In this document: positions 1-6,806 of the stretch, piece after piece
Layout: every line of letters starts with the position of its first letter
Position numbering within the stretch: the first letter of the stretch is position 1
Assembly (NCBI GenBank): GCA_937916005.1
Contig: CALGIA010000079.1
Span: forward strand, 1 to 10,075
Direction: 5' to 3'
Length of the DNA: 10,075 nt
From: an uncultured Rhodospirillaceae bacterium
Lineage (GTDB): Bacteria; Pseudomonadota; Alphaproteobacteria; MPNO01
Program-made: the position numbers and the translations under genes
The notes under the pieces: model-generated
What the model was told of the DNA's origin: nothing
Database searches by the model: none
The model's input: only the letters and a program-made list of their open reading frames with translations

Positions 1-530
1 ATGTCCCGCAGGCGGGCGAGGTCTTCATATTCCGGCCGGAAGGCAGGGCCCCACTGGGAAATGCAGTGGGCTTCATCCACCGCGATCAGCTTGATGTCGA
101 GCCGGCCCAGCGCTTCCAGCATGCGGGCGGTCATCAGCCGCTCCGGCGCCAGATAGAGCAGCCTGATCTCGCCCGCCGCCACGCGCCGCCAGGTGGCCAC
201 ATTGTCTTCCCGGCTATGGGCCGAGTTGATGGTTTCGGCCGCAACGCCCGCCAGCTTCAGGGCCGCCACCTGGTCCTGCATCAGGGCGACCAGGGGCGAC
301 ACCACGATGGTCAGACCCTGCATCATCAATGACGGCACCTGGAAACACAGCGACTTGCCCGAACCCGTGGGCATGACCGCCAGCACATTACGCCCGGCCA
401 GCAGGGTGTCGATCACATCTTCCTGTCCGGCGCGGAATTTTTCGAACCCGAAAACGTCTTTCAGTATCTGGTGCTTGGTGCCTTGCAAGGTGTCTTGCAA
501 TGGGTTTGGCATTTGGTCTGGGGAAGACAT
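1..530 (-). CDS. recQ: ATP-dependent DNA helicase RecQ, N-terminal part (partial)
   Basis: This is a superfamily 2 DNA helicase that unwinds DNA 3' to 5' during recombination and replication-fork repair. Only the first 176 codons are present; the gene runs off the left edge, so the rest of the second RecA-like domain and the RQC and HRDC regions cannot be judged. Visible motifs in order: motif 0 around residues 27-40 (FGFEKFRAGQ), Walker A TGSGKS at 55-60, motif Ia (VVSPLVALMQDQV) at 76-88, YLAPERL at 126-132, and DEAHCISQWG at 152-161. The aromatic-rich loop continues PAFRPEY where E. coli RecQ has HDFRPEY. The ATG at 530 is chosen because it lies just after the upstream stop (541-543), with GGAGAA inside the end of that gene; translational coupling is likely. 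A second in-frame ATG lies at 512. Family assignment is firm. Confidence 0.95.
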   Translation of the reverse strand, partial: MSSPDQMPNPLQDTLQGTKHQILKDVFGFEKFRAGQEDVIDTLLAGRNVLAVMPTGSGKSLCFQVPSLMMQGLTIVVSPLVALMQDQVAALKLAGVAAETINSAHSREDNVATWRRVAAGEIRLLYLAPERLMTARMLEALGRLDIKLIAVDEAHCISQWGPAFRPEYEDLARLRD

Positions 531-540
531 CAACGGTAAA

Positions 541-2871
541 TTATTCTCCGGCCTTGGTGGTCTGGATGGCCCGCCAGATTCGTTCCGACGTCGCCGGCAT
601 GTCCACCTGTTTGATGCCAAACGGGGACAGCGCGTCGACAATGGCGTTGGCCAGCGCCGGCATGGCGCCGACCGTGCCCGCCTCGCCCGCGCCCTTGACC
701 CCCAGCGGGTTGGATCTGGTCGGCACCGGATTGCTTTTGATCTCGATGTTGCTGAAATTATCGGCGCGCGGCATGGCGTAATCCATGAAGCTGCCCGTCA
801 GAAGCTGGCCCGAGTCACGGTCGAACGCGATGTCTTCCATCAGGATCTGGCCGACACCCTGGGCGATGCCGCCATGGATCTGGCCTTTCAGCAGCAGCGG
901 GTTCATGACCGAACCCACGTCGTCGACCACGTTGTAATCGACGATTTCGATCACGCCGGTGTCCGGGTCGATTTCCACTTCGCAGACATGGCACCCGTTG
1001 GGATAGTTGTTGACCTTGGCCGCATAGACCGCGCTTTCCACCAGCCCCGGCTCCATGAAGTCGGGCAGCGCCGCCGGGTTGGACGCGGCGCGCGCCACTT
1101 CGGTCAGGGTCACCTTGCGGTCGGTGCCGGCGACGGTGAACACGCCTTCGGAGAACTCCATATCCGCGTCGGCGGCTTCCAGCATATGGGCCGACAGTTT
1201 CGTCGCCTTCTCGATGATCTTGTTGGCGGCCATGTGAAGCGCGGAGCCGCCCAGCGTGGCCGAGCGCGACCCGCCCGTGCCGTGACCATAGGCGACCTTG
1301 TCCGTATCGCCCCAGATATATTCCACATCGTCGGGGTCGAGCCCGAACCGGTCGCAGACCAGCTGTTTATAGACCGTCTCGTGGCCCTGGCCCTGGGTGT
1401 TGGAACCCGACAGTATCGTTACGGTCCCCGCACGATCAAAACGGATTTCGCCGCCTTCGATGCCGGGGGCCGCGGCCCGTTCGATGGTGTTGGACAACCC
1501 GATGCCGCGCAGCCTGCCCCGGGATTTCGACTGGTCGCGGCGCGCCGGGAAATCGGCGTAGGACGACATGTCGAGCGCCATGTCCATGTTCTTTTCGAAC
1601 TCGCCGCAATCATAGGTGAACGTCAAGGCGGTCTTGTAGGGCATGGAACCAGGCGCGATGGTGTTGCGGCGGCGCAATTCGGCCGGGTCCATGCCCAGCT
1701 CATCGGCGGCCAGATCGATCAGCCGTTCGATTACATAGGCGGCTTCGGGCCGCCCCGCGCCGCGATAGGGCCGGGTCGGGTTGGAATTGGCGAACACGGC
1801 GGTCACGTCCACATGGATCGCCGGCGTGGTATAGACCCCCGCCAACGTCCCCAGATTGGCCACCATCGGGTTGACGCCGGCGGCCATCAGATAGGCGCCG
1901 ACGCTGGCGATGGTGGTGACCCGCTGGCCGAGGAAATTGCCGTCTTTATCCAGCGCCAGCTCGCCGACCGACACATTGTCGCGGCCATGGGCGTCGCTGA
2001 CGAAGGATTCGGACCGGTCGCTGGTCCATTTGACCGGTCGTCCGGTGAGTTTGGAGCCATACAGCACCAGCGCGACCTCGTTATACATTTCCGACTTCAT
2101 GCCGAAGCTGCCACCCACATCGCCGGTGACCACGCGCACCTTGTTTTCCGGCACGTTCAGAACCGTCTTGGCCAAAACCGCGCGATAGGGATGGGTCTGC
2201 TGCAGGGTCGTATAGATCGTGTAGTGATCTTCCGACGCCGTGTACTGGCCGACGCAGGAGCGGGGCTCCATGGTGGCGGCGGTAACCCGGTTGATCACGA
2301 ATTTCTCGCGCACCACGTGGTCGGCTTTTGCGAACGCCGCATCGGTGGCGTCCTTGTCGCCGCCCAGATGAACGAAACAGATATTGTTCGGACAATCGTC
2401 CCACACCAGCGGCGCGCCAGGCTGGGCCGCCTGTTCCGTATCGGTGACCGACGGCAAAATCTCGTAATCGATCTCGATCAAGGCGGCCGCGTCCTTGGCC
2501 TGGTTCAGGGTTTCCGCGACAATGAAGGCGACATAATCACCGACCCAGCGGACCCGGTCTTTCACCAGAGCGGGAAAGGGCGGCTGAAAAAGCGGCGACC
2601 CGTCGCGCTGTTTGCGGCCGCTGCCGATGGGCATGTCGCCGAAATCATTGGCCGCCCAGTCCGCGCCGTCAATCACGGCGAGGATACCGGGCGCGGACTT
2701 GGCGGCGCTTGTATCCATGGACCGGATGTTGGCGTGGGCATGGGGCGACCGCAGTACATACCCGACCGCCATGCCGGGCAGAACCATATCGTCGATATAG
2801 CGCCCGCCGCCTTTCAGCAGCCTGGGGTCTTCCGACCTCGGCACCGCCTGTCCCAGTGCGTATTCACCCAT
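541..2871 (-). CDS. Xanthine dehydrogenase/CO dehydrogenase-family molybdopterin-binding large subunit (CoxL-like)
   Basis: The 776-residue protein is the catalytic molybdenum cofactor subunit of a hydroxylase of the xanthine oxidase family, normally the L chain of an (LMS)2 complex that hydroxylates an N-heterocycle, aldehyde or similar substrate. The order is an N-terminal a/b-hammerhead domain (about 15-130), then two MoCo-binding domains with GDVGGSFGMK (250-259), PYRGAGR (368-374), GQGHET (494-499) and the loop GVKGAGEAG (724-732), whose Glu730 matches the family's catalytic glutamate. True form I CO dehydrogenases carry AYRCSFR in the active-site loop; PYRGAGR here argues against CO oxidation and for a form II-like enzyme of unknown substrate. 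The open frame reaches back to 3060, but the ATG at 2871 has a GGGGGA ribosome site and begins where homologues do (MGEYALG...RSEDPRLLKG). No FAD (M) or 2Fe-2S (S) subunit gene lies beside it: recQ follows after 10 bases and a divergent gene precedes it. Confidence 0.9.
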   Translation of the reverse strand: MGEYALGQAVPRSEDPRLLKGGGRYIDDMVLPGMAVGYVLRSPHAHANIRSMDTSAAKSAPGILAVIDGADWAANDFGDMPIGSGRKQRDGSPLFQPPFPALVKDRVRWVGDYVAFIVAETLNQAKDAAALIEIDYEILPSVTDTEQAAQPGAPLVWDDCPNNICFVHLGGDKDATDAAFAKADHVVREKFVINRVTAATMEPRSCVGQYTASEDHYTIYTTLQQTHPYRAVLAKTVLNVPENKVRVVTGDVGGSFGMKSEMYNEVALVLYGSKLTGRPVKWTSDRSESFVSDAHGRDNVSVGELALDKDGNFLGQRVTTIASVGAYLMAAGVNPMVANLGTLAGVYTTPAIHVDVTAVFANSNPTRPYRGAGRPEAAYVIERLIDLAADELGMDPAELRRRNTIAPGSMPYKTALTFTYDCGEFEKNMDMALDMSSYADFPARRDQSKSRGRLRGIGLSNTIERAAAPGIEGGEIRFDRAGTVTILSGSNTQGQGHETVYKQLVCDRFGLDPDDVEYIWGDTDKVAYGHGTGGSRSATLGGSALHMAANKIIEKATKLSAHMLEAADADMEFSEGVFTVAGTDRKVTLTEVARAASNPAALPDFMEPGLVESAVYAAKVNNYPNGCHVCEVEIDPDTGVIEIVDYNVVDDVGSVMNPLLLKGQIHGGIAQGVGQILMEDIAFDRDSGQLLTGSFMDYAMPRADNFSNIEIKSNPVPTRSNPLGVKGAGEAGTVGAMPALANAIVDALSPFGIKQVDMPATSERIWRAIQTTKAGE

Positions 2872-2999
2872 GGATCCATCCCCCGCCTGTTCGGGAACAT
2901 CATAGGCGACCCGGCCCGGCCTGTCGAAACCGATTACACAATTCACACTTCCGGCGCGGCGTCTGAATGGATAGGGTTCGGCCCTGCAAGGGAGAGACC
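2872..2999. promoter_or_regulatory. Divergent intergenic region between CoxL-like gene and PLP-enzyme operon
   Basis: These 128 bases separate two divergently transcribed genes and must hold the start signals of at least the plus-strand operon. Ribosome sites are visible at both ends: AAGGGAGAG at 2988-2996 for the plus-strand ATG at 3000, and GGGGGA just upstream of the minus-strand ATG at 2871. A somewhat AT-richer patch around 2930-2950 contains TGTAAT on the minus strand, a fair -10 hexamer, but no convincing -35 partner. No clear operator palindrome was seen. The regulatory role is inferred from gene arrangement only. Confidence 0.4.
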
Positions 3000-4244
3000 A
3001 TGGCGCAACCGGAATGCCTCGAATGTGTGAGGTGCCGACAGGAATATCCGCTCGACGCATTCGACCGTCAGTGCGCGCGGTGCGCCGACGACGGCGTGGC
3101 CAGCAATCTGACGCCGCGCTATGGCGCGGGCGATTCGCCCTCGCGCGATGATCTGCCGGCCAGACCCTGTTCGCTGTGGCGCTACGCCGATCACCTGCCG
3201 CTCGCCGCCCATGAGGCGGTCACCCTGGGCGAAGGGATGACGCCCATCATCGCCATCGACGGCTTCGGTCACGGCCCGATCTGGGTCAAGGACGAATCCC
3301 GCAACCCCACCTGGTCGTTCAAGGACCGGCTGGCGACGGTGGCGGTGTCCTGGGCCAGGAAAATCGGCGCGCCCGCCATCGCCACCAGCTCGACCGGCAA
3401 TGCGGGCGCGGCGGCGGCTTCCTATGCGGCCCGGGCCGGCCTGCCCTGCGTGGTGCTGACCTATAAAGGCGCGGCGGGGGCCATCGTGTCCCAGATGCGG
3501 TCCTACGGCGCCATGGTCCTGACCGTGCCCACCATGGAGGACCGCTGGAAAGTGCTGTCCCGGGCGGTGCGTGACTATGGCTGGTTTCCCACATCGCCGT
3601 TTTTCGGCCCCGCCATCGGCAGCAACCCTATCGGCATCGAGGGGTACAAGACCCTGGCCTATGAAATCGCCGAACAGTTCGATTGGGACCCGCCCGACTG
3701 GTGTGTGCTGCCGGTCTGTTATGGCGATGCGCTGTACGGCATCTGGAAAGGCTTCGACGAGATGAAGCGCTGGGGCTGGATCGAAAATTGCCCGCGTCTG
3801 GTTGCGGCGGAAACATCGGGCTCGCTGGCCGCCGCCGCCGCGCAAGACATCGACATGCCGCCAATTGTGCCGCGCAACAGCAAAAGCATCGCCAACTCCA
3901 TCGACGTCACACGGGCGACCTATCAGGCGCGCCACGCCCTGAAACATTCCAACGGGGTAGCCGTGGCGCTGGACGATACGGCCCTGATCGACGCGCGGGA
4001 CAGATTGGCCGCCGGGTCCGGCCTGTCGGCGGAAACATCGTCGGCCGCCGCCTTCGCCGCCGTGGATGTGCTGTCCCGATCGGGCATGATCAAGCCCGAC
4101 GAAAAAGTGGTCGCCATCCTGACCGCGACCGGCCTGAAGGATTTCGGCATGGACGGCATCCCCCAGCTCGGCGCGCCCGAGGTTGCGCCCGATCTGGACT
4201 CGGTGCTGCGCGCCCTCGGGGAAATATACAAATACAATGTTTGA
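3000..4244 (+). CDS. Threonine synthase-like PLP-dependent enzyme
   Basis: A 414-residue fold-type II pyridoxal-phosphate enzyme of the threonine synthase family, which classically converts O-phosphohomoserine to threonine in the cytosol. The N-terminus carries a small zinc-ribbon-like cysteine set (C6, C9, C12, C25, C28), as in the zinc-ribbon type of threonine synthase. The PLP lysine is K108 in SFKDR (106-110), the STGNAGAA loop spans 131-138, the glycine loop region reads CYGDALYGIWKGF (about 240-252), and TATGLKD (375-381) is the usual C-terminal motif. The ATG at 3000 is chosen over an upstream frame opening at 2967 because AAGGGAGAG precedes it and the cysteine motif follows at once. 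It leads an operon with an LLM oxidoreductase and a DUF1330 protein, not with hom or thrB, so it may be a paralogue with a specialised job (a cysteate-synthase-like or other beta/gamma-replacement or elimination reaction) rather than the housekeeping ThrC. Family sure, substrate unsure. Confidence 0.85.
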   Translation: MAQPECLECVRCRQEYPLDAFDRQCARCADDGVASNLTPRYGAGDSPSRDDLPARPCSLWRYADHLPLAAHEAVTLGEGMTPIIAIDGFGHGPIWVKDESRNPTWSFKDRLATVAVSWARKIGAPAIATSSTGNAGAAAASYAARAGLPCVVLTYKGAAGAIVSQMRSYGAMVLTVPTMEDRWKVLSRAVRDYGWFPTSPFFGPAIGSNPIGIEGYKTLAYEIAEQFDWDPPDWCVLPVCYGDALYGIWKGFDEMKRWGWIENCPRLVAAETSGSLAAAAAQDIDMPPIVPRNSKSIANSIDVTRATYQARHALKHSNGVAVALDDTALIDARDRLAAGSGLSAETSSAAAFAAVDVLSRSGMIKPDEKVVAILTATGLKDFGMDGIPQLGAPEVAPDLDSVLRALGEIYKYNV

Positions 4245-5193
4245 ACTGGGTCTTTCCATCGACGGCTTCACGCCCGCCGGCCACATCGCCGACCAGGCGC
4301 GCGCCGCCGAGGACGGTGGAGCCGACACGGTCTGGATCGCGACCCATCTGTTCCTGCGCGATCCCGTCGCCCTGGCCGCCACGGCGCTGGCCGCGACCAA
4401 AATCCTGAAAGTCGCCCTGATGGCGATCAGCCCCTACGCCATGCACCCGGTCCATGCCGCCATGGCGGCGGCAACGCTGGATGAGCTGTATCCGGGCCGG
4501 GTGATCCTGTCCCTTGGGGCGGGCGCGCCGGCGGACCTGGCGGCGGCGGGAATTCAGCGCGCGCGGCCCCTGGCCACATTGCGCGAGGCGATCGACATAT
4601 GCCGTGAGCTGTTTGCGGGCGGGGCCGCCGATCATCAGGGCGAAATTTTCCGGGTCTCCGAACGGCGGCTCGCCAATGCGCCGTGCGAGATTCCCATCGT
4701 GCTGGCGGCGTCGGGGCCGAAAATGCTGGAACTCGCCGGCAGCCACGCCGACGGGGTGATCATTTCCGGCGCCACATCGGCGCCCTTCGTGCGCTGGTGC
4801 CTTGATCGCGTGGAAAAGGGAGCCCGGGGTAGGACAGTCAAAAACTACGGCATCGTCTATACCAGCATCGGCGAAGACAAAAACGCGGCCATCGACCCGG
4901 TGCGGCGCACGCTGGGGTTCATCCTGCGCGGCGAACACCATGCCATGAATGTGGCCATGGGCGGCGCGGCGCTGGACCAGAAAGCCCTGCGCGCGGCCTA
5001 TGCACGCGAAGACTGGAGCGTTGTCGACCAGCTGGTCACCGACGAGGTGGCGGCGATCCATGCGGCCTGCGGCGATGCGCGGCAGGCCCGTGCGCGGCTA
5101 GGGGAATATCACAAGGCGGGGCTGGATCAGGTCATTCTCAACGGTCTTGTGGAACCGGCGGAAATCGGATCAACTTTAAGCGCGGTTAAATAA
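4237..5193 (+). CDS. LLM class flavin-dependent oxidoreductase (Mer-like)
   Basis: A 318-residue protein of the bacterial luciferase-like superfamily, a TIM-barrel enzyme that uses FMN or F420 to oxidise or monooxygenate a small substrate. Supporting stretches are ELGLSIDGF at the N-terminus, GRVILSLGAGAP (about 88-99), RPLATLREAIDICRELF (about 110-126), and AASGPKMLELAGSHADGVI (about 157-175), typical of the branch annotated as methylenetetrahydromethanopterin reductase-like. Length is normal for the family. The ATG at 4237 overlaps the last codons of the upstream gene by 8 bases (ATGTTTGA), suggesting translational coupling; the frame is open further upstream, but homology starts at this methionine. 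A DUF1330 gene follows after 17 bases. Cofactor and substrate cannot be decided from sequence. Confidence 0.85.
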   Translation: MFELGLSIDGFTPAGHIADQARAAEDGGADTVWIATHLFLRDPVALAATALAATKILKVALMAISPYAMHPVHAAMAAATLDELYPGRVILSLGAGAPADLAAAGIQRARPLATLREAIDICRELFAGGAADHQGEIFRVSERRLANAPCEIPIVLAASGPKMLELAGSHADGVIISGATSAPFVRWCLDRVEKGARGRTVKNYGIVYTSIGEDKNAAIDPVRRTLGFILRGEHHAMNVAMGGAALDQKALRAAYAREDWSVVDQLVTDEVAAIHAACGDARQARARLGEYHKAGLDQVILNGLVEPAEIGSTLSAVK

Positions 5194-5210
5194 CCAGATT
5201 GGGGAAGACA

Positions 5211-5507
5211 ATGGCGAAAGCATATTGGGTTGGATTATACCGGCAAATCAAAAATCCGGACGCGCTGCCGGGATACGCCGCCCTGGCGGGACCGGCAATC
5301 GCGGCCGGCGGCGGGCGGTTTCTGGCGCGCGGCGGCAAGGTCCAGCCCTATGAGGCCGGAATTGACCAGCGCAGCGTCGTGGTGGAATTCGACAGCTTCG
5401 ACGCCGCCGTGGCGACCTATGAAGGCGCGGCCTATCAGGCGGCCCTGGCGGCGCTGGGCGACGCCGCCGAGCGCGACGTGCGGATCATCGAAGGCATCGA
5501 CGGGTAA
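5211..5507 (+). CDS. DUF1330 domain-containing protein
   Basis: A 98-residue cytosolic protein with the look of the DUF1330 family, small ferredoxin-like (dimeric alpha-beta barrel) proteins of unknown function. Typical features are the YWVGLYRQIKNPDALPGYAALAGPA start, a glycine-rich stretch before FLARGG (about 33-42), the RSVVVEFDSFDAAVATY strand-helix (about 54-70) and the C-terminal RDVRIIEGIDG. The ATG at 5211 is preceded by GGGGAAG at a good distance; a TTG at 5199 is in frame but poorer. It closes the operon begun at 3000. DUF1330 proteins often accompany catabolic oxidoreductases; no catalytic role can be claimed here. Confidence 0.85.
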   Translation: MAKAYWVGLYRQIKNPDALPGYAALAGPAIAAGGGRFLARGGKVQPYEAGIDQRSVVVEFDSFDAAVATYEGAAYQAALAALGDAAERDVRIIEGIDG

Positions 5508-5548
5508 GTTTTTAGGAGCGCGCCGGCGCCGAATCTCACGAAATTCCC

Positions 5549-6556
5549 CTAACGCACATGGGGAACCACGTCTTCGGCGAAGATCTGCATCTGGTCGAGC
5601 AGTTCATTGATATCGTTCGCCGCGAAATACAGCCCGAGCAGGTGGGTCACCCCCGCCTCGCCCAGAAGGTTGGCGCGCTCGATCACATCTTCCGCCGTGC
5701 CGATCAGATTGATGTCCTCATGCCCCAGCGCGCCCTGATCCTTCAGGGTTGATTGGCGCAAGGACGTCAGATGGGCGCACATCTGGGTCTGGTTGAACCG
5801 CTCGAGCGCCGCTTCGCGGGTCTTGCCGATGTGGACGATATATTGCGGCGCGACCTCGATCTTGCTGAAATCGCGGCCTTCCGCCTCGGTGAGGTCGCGC
5901 AAGCTGGCCACGTCTTTTTTTATCTGGTCGAGATGTACCGCCGCCGGTAGCCAGCCATCGCCCCATTTCGCCGTCCGGCGCAGATTATTGGCGTTATTGC
6001 CCCCGATATAAAACGGCACATGGTCCTGTTTCGGCTTGGGATACAGCTCCACATCGCGATAGGCAAAATATTCGCCGTCGAAACTGGCGACCCGGTCGCG
6101 CAGTAGCGCCTGCAAAGCGGGGATGCCTTCATCGAGGATCTTGCCGCGCGGCAGTTTCGCGCCTGGTTGCAGCGCCAGGAATTCCTCGCGATAGGCTCCG
6201 ATGCCGACGCCGATTTCGAGCCGCCCGCCGGAAAAATGATCCAGCGTGGCCAGCTGCTTGGCGGTGACCACGATATCGCGCCGCATGGGCAGAACCAGAA
6301 TGCCCGTGCCGAACCGGAGCGTGGTGGTTTCGGCGGCGACGAAGGCATAGGTCACCAGCGGTTCCCAGAAACGCGGCGGGGTTTCGAACTCGGCCCGAAC
6401 GTAATTCTGGGTGGTCATGTGGTCATTGCCCCAGACCGAATGATAGCCGAGCTTTTCGGCATGCCGGGCGATGCGGATGACCGCCTCCGGATCGGAAAAC
6501 GGGATCGGATAGGTCAGGCCTTCCATCCCGGTCGGCAGCCCGGCGCTGACGCGCAT
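5549..6556 (-). CDS. LLM class F420-type flavin oxidoreductase
   Basis: A 335-residue luciferase-superfamily oxidoreductase of a different branch from the one at 4237-5193. Diagnostic stretches are HAEKLGYHSVWGNDHM (about 32-47), LRFGTGILVLPMRRDIVVTAKQLATLDHFSGGR (about 80-112) followed by GVGIGAYREEF, and VPFYIGGNN in the second half. This is the pattern of proteins annotated as F420-dependent LLM oxidoreductases, although F420 use in this organism is unproven and FMN is possible. The ATG at 6556 has GGGGAG about ten bases upstream. The gene converges with the DUF1330 gene, with only 41 bases between the stops and no convincing terminator there. Upstream lies a strong terminator (6619-6648), so it has either its own promoter or is controlled by read-through. 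Confidence 0.88.
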   Translation of the reverse strand: MRVSAGLPTGMEGLTYPIPFSDPEAVIRIARHAEKLGYHSVWGNDHMTTQNYVRAEFETPPRFWEPLVTYAFVAAETTTLRFGTGILVLPMRRDIVVTAKQLATLDHFSGGRLEIGVGIGAYREEFLALQPGAKLPRGKILDEGIPALQALLRDRVASFDGEYFAYRDVELYPKPKQDHVPFYIGGNNANNLRRTAKWGDGWLPAAVHLDQIKKDVASLRDLTEAEGRDFSKIEVAPQYIVHIGKTREAALERFNQTQMCAHLTSLRQSTLKDQGALGHEDINLIGTAEDVIERANLLGEAGVTHLLGLYFAANDINELLDQMQIFAEDVVPHVR

Positions 6557-6585
6557 ATGATGTCTCCCCAGTTCTTGTGATTTCC

Positions 6586-6614
6586 GTTGTAGCGCGGACG
6601 GCAGGGGCGCGCAA
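6586..6614 (-). promoter_or_regulatory. Candidate sigma70-type promoter for the LLM gene at 5549-6556
   Basis: On the minus strand TTGCGC (6609-6614) and TACAAC (6586-6591) are separated by 17 bases, partial matches to -35 and -10. It lies between the upstream terminator and the LLM start codon, where a promoter is needed if the terminator is efficient. The -35 match is weak. Confidence 0.3.
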
Positions 6615-6618
6615 AGAA

Positions 6619-6648
6619 GAAGGGCCGCCCTGCTGGGGGCGGCCCTTC
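6619..6648 (-). terminator. Strong intrinsic terminator
   Basis: A perfect 12-bp GC-rich inverted repeat (arms 6619-6630 and 6637-6648, six-base loop) can fold as a hairpin. On the minus strand the 3' arm is followed by a pyrimidine-rich tail reading TTCTTT (6613-6618), whereas on the plus strand only AATTG follows. This favours termination of leftward transcription coming from the small ORF and the NMT1-like gene, just before the LLM gene. An attenuator role for that gene is possible. Confidence 0.8.
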
Positions 6649-6657
6649 AATTGTCAG

Positions 6658-6682
6658 ACCGCGGTCGGAAACCAACCGCGAT
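6658..6682 (-). other. RNA hairpin ahead of the terminator
   Basis: Read on the minus strand, positions 6682 to 6658 can form an 11-bp stem (two U-G wobbles) closed by a UUU loop. Both wobbles would be C-A mismatches in plus-strand RNA, so the fold favours leftward transcription. It sits nine bases before the first arm of the terminator, downstream of the 25-codon ORF, and spans most of an 11-codon ATG frame (6654-6689). Function unknown. Confidence 0.5.
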
Positions 6683-6690
6683 ACGCCATG

Positions 6691-6768
6691 CTATCTGGCG
6701 CGGGACTCCGAAACGGTGAAGACCCAGTTCGCGGTATCCAACAATTGCGGATCAAGACTTGAAGACAC
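6691..6768 (-). CDS. Small ORF, 25 codons, with very strong ribosome-binding site
   Basis: A GTG-started frame encodes 25 residues: MSSSLDPQLLDTAN at the start, then WVFTVSESRAR, ending in a TAG. I do not recognise a family; it lacks the Glu-x3-Tyr of PqqA and the C-terminal Val-Tyr of mycofactocin precursors. The case for translation is the 15-base ideal Shine-Dalgarno at 6770-6784, with seven bases between AGGAGG and the GTG. A candidate promoter lies upstream and a hairpin plus strong terminator follow, so it could be a free-standing micro-gene, a leader peptide for the LLM gene, or the last cistron of the NMT1-like gene. The last sense codon is AGA, usually rare in GC-rich genomes. Four bases after the start of the TAG an 11-codon ATG frame (MAYRGWFPTAV) begins. 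Coding status rests on the ribosome site alone, as the frame is too short for statistics. Confidence 0.5.
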   Translation of the reverse strand: MSSSLDPQLLDTANWVFTVSESRAR

Positions 6769-6769
6769 T

Positions 6770-6784
6770 GGATCACCTCCTTTC
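6770..6784 (-). promoter_or_regulatory. Extended Shine-Dalgarno, complementary to the 16S rRNA 3' tail over 15 bases
   Basis: The minus strand reads GAAAGGAGGTGATCC, the exact complement of the alphaproteobacterial 16S 3' end (GGAUCACCUCCUUUC). Most sites in this window pair over four to seven bases. Seen from the plus strand, identity to the 16S terminus extends to 17 bases (6768-6784). Spacing to the GTG at 6768 is optimal for initiation. Confidence 0.75.
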
Positions 6785-6806
6785 AGTTGTTTGCGGGAAG
6801 GCGTTA

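Noticed and set aside
541..2871. Naming the gene coxL as an aerobic CO dehydrogenase
   Set aside because: The active-site loop is PYRGAGR, not the form I AYRCSFR, and partner subunits are missing.
193..3030. A 945-codon plus-strand open frame opposite the CoxL-like and recQ genes
   Set aside because: The predicted protein is a His/Arg/Gly/Asp-rich string without recognisable domains, the usual product of the antisense frame of a GC-rich gene, while the minus strand encodes clear conserved proteins over the same bases.
3000..4244. Naming the gene thrC
   Set aside because: Operon partners are unrelated to threonine synthesis, so the housekeeping role is not supported; only the family is given.
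2943..4400. A 485-codon minus-strand open frame opposite the PLP enzyme
   Set aside because: Arg/Gly/His-rich shadow without motifs; it crosses the overlap of two genes with firm homology.
5508..5548. GC-rich palindrome GCGCCGGCGC (5520-5529) as a bidirectional terminator between convergent genes
   Set aside because: The palindrome has no loop and no T-tract on either strand; it looks like ordinary GC-rich sequence.
6654..6689. An 11-codon ATG frame (MAYRGWFPTAV) just after the 25-codon ORF
   Set aside because: No ribosome site of its own apart from possible coupling, and most of it lies in an RNA hairpin; not called as a gene, only noted.
6691..6768. pqqA or mycofactocin-type redox cofactor precursor
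   Set aside because: The peptide has Trp and Glu but lacks the Glu-x3-Tyr of PqqA and the C-terminal Val-Tyr of MftA, and no radical SAM maturase gene is near.
6768..6784. A 16S rRNA gene fragment, because the plus strand matches its last 17 bases
   Set aside because: The match stops exactly at the tail and no other 16S bases flank it; position and spacing before a start codon on the other strand fit a Shine-Dalgarno better.
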